From Scenedesmus sp. ARA3 (taxonomy: Eukaryota > Chlorophyta > Chlorophyceae > Sphaeropleales > Scenedesmaceae): a DNA stretch of 64,000 nt. The stretch lies in contig RWJK01000164.1 of assembly GCA_004335835.1 (NCBI GenBank), forward strand, positions 1-64,000. Direction: 5' to 3'. Positions 36,305 to 48,568 of this stretch are shown in pieces. How positions within the stretch are numbered: position 1 is the first letter of the stretch; the number at the start of each line of letters is the position of its first letter. The translations under genes were made by a program, and so were the position numbers. A model generated the notes under the pieces. The model did no database searches. It worked only from the letters and a program-made list of their open reading frames with translations, and was not told the origin of the DNA.

Positions 36305-36341
<37 letters not shown>

Positions 36342-36482
36342 CAGAATATGAATGATGGCCTGGCAAGGAAGGCTGGAGCGATGCAGCCTCTACAGATGGT
36401 GGCATGCCCAGCCCAGGTTCACGCAGACAGACAGACATACATACATACATACATACAGACAGACAGACAGACAGACAGACAT

Positions 36483-36547
<65 letters not shown>

Positions 36548-37137
36548 CCTGCGTTGGTCTTCAGCAGGTACAGCAAGATGTGCAGCTCACAACAGTGGCT
36601 GCATACAGTAATGAGGGGAGAAGGAAGCCATAGCCATGCATGTGTAACAGGCAGATATGAAGTTGTGGTATGTCAGATCTGTGAAGGGCCGCTGCCTGCA
36701 GATGCAGAGCAGAAGATCTTCTGCTCACCTGCCCCCTGGGATGTCAACCGGGTCCACACACCCTTTCAGCTCCACAGTGGCATTCCTCACAGGCCTGCGA
36801 AATAAGCCAGGCAGGCAAAGGTTTGATTTCAATGTCAACTTTGCTGCTGCTGGCTTGCAGGAAGTTCACAACAGCCATGTCCAGTCAAACATTATTCTGC
36901 ATCATTGCCTGCTACAGCCACGAGGGCCAGCACTGCTGGCGACCATTTCTGTAGCTTTCTGTCGTTTACAGAAACAGGGCAACAGCAGTGTCGCACAATC
37001 CAAGGCTGCATGCAGGTCCCTCACCGGCCTTTGCAGTTGACCACTTTGAAGTTTAGGATGACATCGTTTGCGGTGGCGCGAGGCACGCTAGCAAACACGA
37101 TCGCAGCTACCGCTGCAATCACGTGGATTGCTTTCAT
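36185..37137 (-). pseudogene. multicopper oxidase C, truncated: exons 1-2, broken exon 3, then the last exon
   Basis: Exon 1 37137-37025 (signal peptide MKAIHVIAAVAAIVFASV, then NDVILNFKVVNC) and exon 2 36794-36729 match oxidase B exons 1-2 in length and phase. Exon 3 (about 36575-36550, YLLKTNAG) has lost its acceptor AG and runs into a tetranucleotide microsatellite. The next recognisable piece is the final exon, 36302-36185, encoding CHLLEHEDNETM...; all domains between, with three of the four copper clusters, are missing. In this last exon the axial Met position (five residues after the last His) is Thr. It is most simply a deletion derivative. Exons 1-2 might instead serve oxidase A, which lacks a clear start, but the stray last exon in between argues against that. 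Confidence 0.8.
36424..36549. repeat. compound tetranucleotide microsatellite (GACA / ATAC / GGCA)
   Basis: About 126 bp of CAGA-, CATA- and GGCA-type units, forming the junction between broken exon 3 and the last-exon side of pseudogene C. Confidence 0.95.
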
Positions 37138-39928
37138 TTATGGTTATTCTACATGCCTGCAGCTGCCTGGACCAGACGTGGTATCGGACCACAGCAGGGC
37201 GCGCTTCCTGATTATGCTCTCTTCCTGTTTATGCTTTGGGGCTGCGATTGAAGCAAGTAAGTTCAAAGTTTCAGTTGGATGCTTTGCGTGTTGTCCGAGG
37301 CGTGGGACCGGCTCCTGCTTTTCCAAGATCGACTCGCCATGTGATCTAGCCTGGCTGCAATCGAAGACGGCCATGCGCTGCCTAACAACGCTTTATGTTG
37401 AAAATCATCTACTGAATAACAGGCTTCCACGACACGCTCGTGGCGCAGCCGTCCTTGCAGCACTACAGCAGCATACTGTGCGCACTGTACACCAAATCAG
37501 CTGCAGGTAGCTGATAGCCCTGCAAAGCCACGGGGGGTCAAGTGGCCTGTGCAAAGCCAAAGGCCGCTTAATTTCTCATTTTGTATGATCAACCTGCACC
37601 AAGCTGCAGTTGTGTAACATGCCACAGACAGCCCTATCTCAAGATATCTTGATGGATCCTACCTCAAGTACCTGTTGTAGGGGGAGAGAGTGTCCTGGTT
37701 GGAAAACACCGTGCAAACAGCAGCCACCAATAAAAAGTTGCGGTGCAAAGCCTTGAACTGAACAGCACCTGCACACATTCTGCGTTGTTCCATCCTTAGC
37801 AGCTGTGCTGCAGAAATCAACTGTGCTGCAGCTGCAGGAAAGGCACACCGTCAAACTCTGTCACTGTGTGACCTCCGCTCACAAAGTGACTTCATCAGCA
37901 CATCACGTACAGCAGACGGTTGATGTGTTGACAACAACTGAACCTGTCATGAAGATATATGGATACTACATAATAGCTGTATCATATGCTTAGGTGAAGC
38001 TGTGGTGTTCACATATGTACATTCTCATGAGCATCGTGTTGATCAGTACAATGACACATGTGTACGACCTTATCATTGTGTACGCATGTAGATTGTAACA
38101 GCTGCAAATGCGCTGCAATGATGCATCAGCAGACCCGCGCTGGTAGCGCTGGTGCAAACTGAAATTCAAACCCAACAAGGAGCAGCTGCTGCAGCCCACT
38201 TGCACTGCAACTACAACTGCCCTACCGTGCTGTTGCTGGCTGGATTCAGCAACATGCCTGACAACGAATTCAAACAAATTGGCGCGCATGGCTCAATTAC
38301 CAGGTTGAAGACAGCCAATCATATGCTGCAGACCTGTTGTGCAACATGTAATGTTCAAGCAGCAACACGCCCTTGCAGAGGATGTGTTGGGGGTACTGCA
38401 TGCAATCTGGATCGGCAGCATCCCAGTAATCAACAGGAGGCTCGGCGCAGGAGCTTCTGCTGTGATGTGCGGCAGTACTGCCTGCGTCTGTCTCAAGACA
38501 GCTGAATGCGGTTCGACCCAAAACAACAGTTGATGTATGAAACGCCCACAGACATCCTGAGCCCTGCACATTGCAGCCCTGAAAACCCTTCATCAACACG
38601 ACATGCTGTATATCTCATCCGCTGCCGGCACTCAGTCAAAGAGCACTGCATCCTGCATTCGACAGCAGCTGTACTGCCAGCGAGTACATTTGCCAACAAT
38701 CACAGTTCCCAACACTATGTAAGGCACATCTCTATGCATGTTTTACGTGGGTTCGCCGCTAGTAGCCCGCAATGGGCGCAAGCCTAGCACGACGAGCCCT
38801 GTACAGCCCTGTACATGTATATCCTCGACCCCCAAGCCGAAGCTCATCGCATTGGTGTGCACATATGCAGTTTGCATGCAGTTTCAAGATCAAAAAAACA
38901 AAGGCTCGCCAGTGGATCTGGCAGCAGCGGCACAAGACCGCACTCAACATCACACACGTCAGTGTTTGGCAGCGTTGCAGGTGAAGTGACCTGGGCACCA
39001 CAACCTGGCAAGCAAGCTGCAGGAACCCTGATTCAATCACAGCGAGCACAACGCCTACTGCTCCGCCACCTCCCATATCACTATCACCCTATACATGCAT
39101 GCACAACTGGCTCCAATTCAAACACGGCTGATCATCCTGCTATGCAGAGGCGTTCTCCTCTGGGCCCAGCCTATGTGATCACACAATCTCCCTGAACAGC
39201 ATGCAGTGATAGCCCCAGTGGGCAATCACACTGCACGCGGCAGCTTCAGGCAACTGCCAGTGTCAGTGACACAGGCACAGAGGCAACAGACAATCACGCG
39301 CAACGGCCGCGTGCAATGAAAACGCGCACGAACTGCTAGGTGCGCTGCGATCGCGCCTCAGCGCACTACGGTACCAGCATGCAGCCAGGAATGAATCATC
39401 TGGCAAGCATAACATCACTAACAAAACCACATTGTGTGGCTGCTGTTGTGCAGTTGTTGGTGTATCATGGTGGCCTATTAAAGCAGTGCTGCCACACAGG
39501 CATGCATGCATGCATATGCATACCTCTAGTACTTGTCACGTGTGGTGGGCTTGTGACCTGAACATCATATGTTTACGCAAATTCATTCAGCTTGGCAGAC
39601 GCAAACAAGCTGCAACATACGATGCCTCACGGACTGCAACAGACGCACAGCACGCCTGTAGCAGCAGCATGTGGCGCAAACACGCACACCTCAAGTCATG
39701 CATATACTCGCAACTGAACCGCTCATCCTTCCTCGACCTCTTGGAGTGAGAGCGTGTCACTCAGTGACACCCCACACTTCTCATCTCTGTCGTCTCAAAC
39801 CCCCAAACATCACGCCGCAGCCAAGCACATCACTCTTTGTTGCCCTGGCTCGCTGACAGCTGAGCCGATCTCATGCATGAGATAAGAGGTAACATATGTT
39901 ACGCCGCAAACTCATGTGTGTAGCCGAA
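37138..39928. other. intergenic region between pseudogene C and oxidase B
   Basis: 2.8 kb upstream of C and past the stop of B (both minus). No ORF carries a motif. A stretch of about 65 bp at 38978-39045 (GGTGAAGTGACCTGGGCACC) also occurs at 35215-35285. Confidence 0.5.
38978..39045 (+). repeat. dispersed repeat, copy 2
   Basis: Partner of 35215-35285. Confidence 0.7.
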
Positions 39929-42900
39929 TCAAGGCATGGGCATGCCCATAGGTGCGCACATCTGCATGCCAGGGTGCTTGGGGTCGGGGTACCCTGGGTT
40001 GCCCACGCACCAGGGGCGCATCATCTCGTTGTCCTCATGCTCCAACAGGTGGCTGCAGCAGCAGCAGCAGCAGCAGCACACAGGAAGTCAGGCATAGTTG
40101 AGATACGGCCTGGGCCAACATATTTTCTTATAAGAGCTGCACAATGCGTGTTGAAAGTGCATATGCCAGCACACACACGCAGCAACACAGGCAGATCTAG
40201 ATATGAGATCTCCAGGCTGCATTCAGCGGTATGGTAGGAAACAGTGCCCTTGGCAGGGATCCCTGCCCTCCAGATGCTCGAGCTTACTGCTGGCAAGATC
40301 AGGCAGTTAGAGAGGTACAGCAAGAGGCCAGGGTAACCCACTGTTTGACCAGCTGTGGCAGGAAGTAGCAGACCCCTAAACATACTGGTCCCATTCACAG
40401 TCATGCCCATAACATGCCCAGGCAGGCAGGAAGACAGCGGCAACCAAACATGGATTCTATGCATTTAGATATCTAGGACCTATGCCTTATGCATTCAGGC
40501 ATTTAATAATACAGGATGGCATGATTCTATGCATTTAGGTATTCAGTGGACACGGAGACACACGCAAATGTTTCTTCCATGCCGTTGCTCACCAGTGCCA
40601 CACAAACAGGCCGGCCCTGTTGGCGGTCCTCATGCGCACAGTGGTGGCGTAACCCGGGGGCATCAGTGTGGTGTCCTTGCGCACACGGCAGCCGGCAGGG
40701 TCAGCAGCACATGGCGCACGGATAATCTCGCCCTCTAGAAGGCCTGGGGGTGGAGTCTCCTCATAGATGTCGGTGGTGAAGGAGAAGGTTTTGGTGTCTG
40801 CGTCGACGTTGTCAAGCCTTGTGTACCTGACAATCTGGGGGCAACAAGGAATAGGGGGACGAAGGCAGCAGCGTGCGAGTAGCGGCAGCGCGTCAGGTGT
40901 GTCGCAAGGGATGCGAAGGTGCAGCTTGCAGCAGTTTGTGGGACCGCACGCTGCATAGAAAGCTGCTCCTGGCAACTATTGCTGTGAGTAGACTTCAAAC
41001 ATAGATGTGTTTTTCAATGTTTCGTCCCTATATGAGCCTCTTGCTGGCTCCTGACAGGGGTTCCCACCATTCATTTGCGTGGAGCATGTAATGTAATGTG
41101 CTGTAATGATTTGTGATGAAGAAGCATGCTGAGCTGGATGCCAGCCTCGTTTATCAGCAAGACACACCATTTGACTCGTCATTTCATAATCAGTGAGAAG
41201 CAAGACTTGCACCAGAGGTATGCCTGCAGCTGCCAGAGGCACTCGACAACATGCATCTACATATGTAGAGGCAAACCTTGAAACGTGTGCATGCCTAAAA
41301 CCATAACACAGTGACTCACCTCAAACATGACCTCATGGATGTGGATAGGGTGTGCATCAGGTGTGAGGTTGATGATGGTCCACTCCTCAGTGGCATTCAA
41401 GCCGGTAATGGTGTCGATCTGCAGGGCGCAGCAGGCAGCATAGCACAGGACAGCACGGCGCAGCACACCGTCATTGTAGCATCATGATTCCATAGTTATA
41501 TCCTGCAGGATACAGCTGTATGATCATCTAAGGTGCAGGCTTGACGCAGCTGCCACGTCTCTCAGGGGCCCAAGACACCTCCGCTGCAGAGAGCATATTG
41601 CAGTACTGCAAACCCTAGTGTTTCAAGAGATAACTCCATCAGCAGTCAATCACAGGCACACCGCGCCTTTTGACACCTCTGGAGGTTGTTTTGCAGGGTT
41701 TTACAGCATCTTTCCTTCACATTCAATGGGTTTATGCATCGCGTGACTCACCGGGTCCATCCAGAATCGCTTTTCGCCCTGCAGCACGCCATTTGTGGTG
41801 GTGGGCTGGACTGTGCCAATGAACTGGGCGATGGGGTTGCCACTAGCAGCCATGTCCTCAAGCAGGGTGAACTGCATGCGGCAGCACGAATGAAGCGTTA
41901 TAGCAGGCCATCATCCCTGGGATGTGTTACGAAGGCAGGCATACAGGGTGCTGCAACAGCAACCTGGCTCGCTGATGGTGCCTGGCACAAATTGCTCAGC
42001 GTGCACCTTGCTGGCAGCGGCTGCAAGCTGTGGCATGCACCTAGCAGGCAGTTTCAACATGCACAACGGATTCAGGCAACACGAAACCAAAAATTGAACA
42101 GCTAAGCAGGCAGTACCTGTCAGTGTGCCTATAGCTAGCAGGCTCTGTGCCACAGCTGCAGCTGTTTTCGTCATTGTACAGCAGCGCCAAATAACAACCC
42201 TTCTGGCCAGCAGCAGCAGCAGCAGCAGTGGCCTCTCACCTGGCGCTCCACAGTGTCAGTGGTTGGCAGTGTGGTGGGTGCCTTGTTCCACTCAGATACC
42301 AGCGAAGCGTTCAGCGTGGCAAGGTCAAATGGCTTGGGGGTACCCGACCCAACGTCAAAGCGCATGACCTACATCGGTGCAAACCACCACCATCACCAGC
42401 AGCAGCAGCAGCAGCAGCGGTTAGGCACTGGGATCATGTAAAATCATAGACGCGGCAACAGATTTCAAGCCTGCACATGATCGTGCTGGGAGCGCTTGCA
42501 CTGATCATGAGGCGGAAGCACAGGGTCAGCAGCAACGCAGCGCCTGCTGTCACTACACCAGGCTGCGCGTACCTGTGCAATGTGGACGGTGGTTCCATCG
42601 CCAACATTGGAGCCATCATACACCACCCCAGGGCCCTTATTGAGCATGTACACGCTGGTGTCTGCAGCAACACACCCACACAGGAGGCAACATGCAAATG
42701 TTATCTTCAGTAATCACCCCATCACAAACAGCTGTGAATGAGCATCCAGCCATTGAGTGCACTACTAGCGCAGCTGCTGGCGGCTGGCGGCTGCTCTCCT
42801 AAGTAAGCTGCACACACGAATCAAAAGCACCATGTAGCTTGCTCCATGCGCAGAGCTCAACCAGTTCATGCATGGTGCTGCCGGCTCTGCCCTAGCTGAC

Positions 42901-45564
42901 GCCATACTTGCATCAGAGAAGGAACCCACTACGGCTCTGTAACAGTCACCATTTGGTGACAAGGTCGGCATGGCCACGGGGTATCAACATGCGCATGAAT
43001 GGAAGAGCTGCTTTTGCCACGCCGGGGGCCAGAAAGCCCCCTGCAGTCTCACCAGCAGGTACCCCGCTGAAGTCAATGATGAGGTCATATCTCTCAGCCG
43101 GCCCCATCAGCACTCCAGTGTCGGTGATAGGGCCCACCACTGAGGGGAAGAGGCCGCCCTCATTGCCGATGGCATAGAAGGGCAGGATGCCTGTGGTTAC
43201 AACCGGGGTGGCTGCGGTGGGCTGCGTGGTGCTGCAGGAAAAGGCCCAAAAAATATGCAACAAGGGAAGTCAGGGTGTGTCAAGAAGCATGCAACAAGGG
43301 AGGTCAGGGTGTATCGAATGCAAGCATGCACATGGGATGGTTGTCTACTCTTCAACATACTGAGGCACGTGCCTCGTGTGTGCACACATGCAGTGCCAGC
43401 AATACAGGGCGGGCGCAACTGCAGCAAGCAAGCACCACATAGAATGTCGCAAGCAAGCCGCAGGGTTGAAATTGTCGCTGTGCGCACAGAACTGCACACC
43501 CAACTTGATACTGCGAGATACAGCACAAGCAAACGCAACAAATCTGGCTTCAATGTACAGCAGGGGAAACTCTTGCCAAGCTCTTGCCAAGCTCACCTGA
43601 AGTACAGGATGAGTGCCTTGGCATTGCAGCCGTTGAGCACACGCAGCCGGTACGGCTCAGGGGCCACACTCTGCAGCAGAACAAAGACAATGTGTCAGCA
43701 GGATGACTGGGCTGTGCTGCTGCTATGTTTTACACTGCACAAAGTGCCACACATTGTGGTATCTTTGCACAGCGTATGGTAGGACATGCATGGAAAAGGC
43801 AAAGCAAGAGTATTGAGCATGGCTTACTATGCAGCAGTACTACTTGGCGCGGCAGCAGTGCTAAAAACAGCACCCCTGGCATCGTCGTTCCCATCTGCAA
43901 CACCATCAGCACCGACCAGCACTCACGTGGCGGGGTGACACACGGCCGTTTACCATCATCATTGTTGCATCAGTGCCGTCTCGGAGAGAGGCCGCAAACT
44001 CTGCACAGCCACACACACACAGCACAACCTCAGTACAGCTTCAGCGGCCTTCACACCAATGCATGTGAACAGATGATTTCACGGCTGCTGGACGGTGAAG
44101 AACCAATGTGTCAGACATGTGGTGTAGCACATGCTATGGCTCGAATGCTAGCTTGATGATGAGCATGTGATGTAGCACAGCACCGTTGTTTAATCTGCTA
44201 GAGGTACGGCATGGTGCACGGCAGCATATGCACATGCATGTGATGCGATTGTTTAAGGCTGCAGGGCAGAAACAGGCTGGCAACGCATGCACTGACCACC
44301 AAGCAACACAATAGCCTTCCCACACAACGTTGTGTGGCGGCCGCAGCTCTGCACGTAACAATTAACAACATCAGCAGCACTGGCACCATCCGCGTCCCAC
44401 CTGGAACCCAAACAGGTGGCACAGGGCCATCAGGCAATGCGAAGGCAGGGTCCAGTGCATCCTGCTTTGGGTAGTACAGCTGGTTGTTCACGTCGAATGC
44501 GCGGTCCTGGATTGCCAGCAGCAGCTCCCTCACTGCGCTGTCTGGGCCACTGCCGGGTGGGGGGAAGGGCAGGCCGGGCAGCTCTGGCCCGTTTCGAGGG
44601 AACTTGCTGCGGATCATGAAGAATCCTGCAAGGCCGGTGTACACGTTGAGGCGCGTGGCGCCCAGCCTGCAAGCAGCAGAAGATTGTGATTAGATCAGAT
44701 CAGATCACGTCAGATCCCAACAGATCAGATAGATAATGAAGAGGCCTGTGAGGCCTGTGTACACGTTGAGGCGTGTGGCGCCCAGCCTGCAAGCAGCAGA
44801 AGATTGTGATTAGATCAGATCAGATAACGTCAGATCCCAATAGATCAGATAGACAATAAAGAAGCCTGCGAGGCCGGTGTACACGTTGAGGCGGGTTGCG
44901 CCTAGCCTGCAAGCAGCATGATATCAAAAGCAGCGAACAGCACAAGCAGCAAGCAGCATGTTGGTGTAACACCTAACAGTTAGGGTAGCACATGTGTGTG
45001 GGTTGTCACCCAGACTGTACATGAAAGAGGCTCGGGCATGCATGTGGCATGCTGCAGGTGTACACAAACGAAAGTTGATGCAGATGCCTACCAGGCGTAG
45101 TACGCAGTCAATGATGCGCCGCCGCAAAGAAAAGCACAACAGTTGTGTTGCTGACCGTCCACACCTTTCAGTCGTTTGTTGCCCTTGTGCGCAGTGTAAC
45201 AATCGCGAATAATTATATTGAGTGTCACAGCAGTGCAATGGCACGCATCACATCAGCAGCGTGGTCAGGATGCTAGCAGCTGTCGCATATGCTGTGCGGA
45301 TGATGCACTGAGTGAAGCAACATGTGACTGAAGAATGCGTGTCTTGACAATGACAGCACACACGCGGCAGTAACAGCAGCATGCAGAACGTGCATTGTAT
45401 GTGCAGCTGCATTTGGAAACTCACACATGGTCGTGGTACCACAGCTGACTGGGGCGCTGTGATGTTGGGTAGGTGTAAGTGGCCAGGCCGGGGCCATAAG
45501 GACTAAAAGAGTTGCTGGCCTGTGCCTCTGTCCTGAATTTGTCATACCATGTGCCGTACTGCAG

Positions 45565-45597
<33 letters not shown>

Positions 45598-48532
45598 AGA
45601 AGCCAGTGCATTGGTCAGCTGGATGTGATCAAGCGCACCTTGCTGAACTGTGCAGCGCTGGCGAACCACATGCACGCAGATGGCCTGTACGCTAAGCACT
45701 GCTGCACGCACGTGCTTGGACCTGCAGCAGCCAGAGCAGCGCACAGCACTGCCTGCGCAAGCGCACATACACCCGAAGGAGCCAAACTTCCTGATTTACC
45801 TGACCAACAGCACACGAATGTTGCCTGACTAAACCGCCTCCAACAGCTCACCGGCTTGTACCCAGCCAGGTTTGTGGCATTCGGCAAGTACCATGCCTCT
45901 GTGTAGCCGTCGCTGTTGTCCTGCACTCCCTCCATGCCATGCACGTGTGTCACGATTGGCACAGGGCCTGTGTAGCTGGTGTTGGCCGCGATGCTGCATG
46001 GGAACACACATGACAGCATGGTTGTAGTTGTCAGGAGTTTGACAGCCATCAAGACGACAGCTTGATTGATACAGCTTCATGGTCAGGTGTCTGTCCTTGT
46101 CCTTCTCTAATTTACGCACGAACGTACGAAGAGCATAGGCTCAGGCAGGGTTGCCTGCCTCCGACGCGTAGGACTTGTGCCTTGTAACTTCATGGTCAGG
46201 TGTGGGTTTAAGTATGATCGTCATGCGCATTGCAGCGGCCGATACACGTCTACGGGCAATGTGCATCGTGCTCTATGGTGCTCACTCTCCTTCTGGTCTC
46301 AGACTATGCATTCAACCTGTTGTGGCTTGTACCATCCAAGATATTGCCAGGACCCACATGTGAGCATCCTCTCTCTCATTGGCAAGTAGCTGCGCGTACA
46401 GCAACACAAGCTAGCAGAGAGGTGCGATGCACATCACCTGTATGCATTTGCATTATAACGTTAATCAACGTTAATTAACAATGTGCTGCAGCCTGTGCTT
46501 ACGTGCAGGCAGTTGCGTTGTACATGGGGCCATCAGGCCAGCCCTCGCAGGGCGCGTGATCAGTGCCCATTGCACCAAGCTCCTGCATGGCGAAGATACA
46601 AGGTAAAGAAACAGCAGGAGGCGGTGCAGCACAGTGCAGTGCAAGAGGTGGTGTGTAATAGTGCATCCGGCAGGCATGGATAGCGTGCAGCAAGCATGTG
46701 TATTGTAGCATCACTCGCAGGGAGAGCAGCAGCCACAGCCAACACAAGCGTGCAGCAGCCAGTGTGTGCCGTCATGATCTGCCAAGAGAAGAGCCGATGA
46801 TCTTGAGGCCTGTGCTATGCATGCATGCTGCCTTGATGGTTTGTCACTATACACTCCAATCATCATCACGGCAGAGTTGTCCTGTGAAGTGTGCAGGGTG
46901 TTCCTGCTCCCACAAGCAGTAGGCGCATATGATGACACAATGTCCTCAAAAGATGACCAGGGGGCGTGCTCACATTGGGGTTGGCCCTGCATTGGGCACA
47001 AACAGCAGCGGCAGCAGAGCAGCAATGTTATGCATGCAGTGGAGCAGAATGCCTCCAGCTAGTACAGCACCCAGGCTGCAGGCAGTGCAGCAGCATCAAT
47101 CTTGGCGGTACAAAATCTTCATTTTCAGTGCAAGTATGCAGGACATTTCCCTGATCTACAGACTGGCATGTCTCTCTGGCCAGCCAGCATGCTCTTGGCA
47201 GTACATCAGCACCCTGCAAGCAGTACAGCAGCCTCACCCTCTCGTCCAGCTGGTCGGCCAGCAGGAGGGCACTACAGTCCTACAGCGCGCTCTAGGCAGT
47301 ACAAAAGCCACTTTGGGCAGTACACAGCAGTACAGCCCTCTGGGCAGCACAAAAGCAGTACAACCCCTCACCAGTGCATTGTCTGGTCCCAATGGTCGGC
47401 CAGCAGGTGGGGACCACGTGACTCCAGCCCGCTCTAGGCAGTACAAAGGCCACTTTATGCAGGACAAAACAGCAATACAATCCCTCACCAGTGGATTGTC
47501 TGGCCCCAATGGTCGGCCAGAGGGTGGGGACTACATTACTCCAGCCCGCTCTAGGCAGTACAAAACAATAGCCGCTTTTTACCTTGATGCAGTACAAAAG
47601 GCAATATGAATCCTCACCAGTGCATTGTCTGGTCCAGCTGGCCGGCCAGATGGTGAGGACTACATTACTCCAGCTCGCTCTAGGCAGTACAAAAGCCACT
47701 TTGGGCAGTACCAGCAGTACAGCCCTCTGGGCAGCACAAAAGCAGTACAACCCCTCACCAGTGGATTGTCTGGTCAAGCTGGTCAGCCAGCAGGTGGGGA
47801 CCACGTGACTCCAGCCCGCTCTAGGCAGTACAAAAGCCACTTTATACAGGACAAAACAGCAATACAATCCCTCACCAGTGGATTGTCTGGTCCAGCTGGT
47901 TGGCCAGCAGGTGGGGCCTGTAGCGCCTGTTCAGGTCAAAGAGCTCATTCCTCCACTGCACCTGCACCTTCCGCCCTCGCTGCATGCGCAGACAGACAGA
48001 CCAGACACAAGTGGTTTGGTGGTAAGTGTTTGTGTCTGCAGCAGGCGAGCTCAGCCAGCAGCAAACAGTACTTGTTGATCCATCCTTTGAGACGATTGAA
48101 CTAGTTGAGGCGGCAGCAGCAGCCACCACAACAAGCAATACACATGCACTACCCTGTGCATCCATCAGCTGCGCCAACCAGGCATTGGCCAGCTTGCTTG
48201 GAGAGGCATACTCACCTCTACGGCATCTGCGTTTTGGAATCCAAAGCCTGTTCTGTGCATCATGTGTGGCTGGCAAAAGCACTCACGAGCATACATACAC
48301 AACCTACCGTGGCTTCGATTGTGAAGGCTGGCCAGTTGTGTGTTGACTGGCCGTGGATCTCAGTGCCATAGGCAAACAGCCGGGTGGGCCTGAAAGGGTC
48401 ATAGCCGTCGCGGCACTCAGCAGGCGCGTCAGCAGCCAAGACGGTGGGCAGCACTGACTGGAAGATCTCACGCACGCTGATGTTGTACTGCAGGGAAGGA
48501 GCAGCAGCAGCAGCAGCAACACCAGCAGCAGC

Positions 48533-48568
<36 letters not shown>

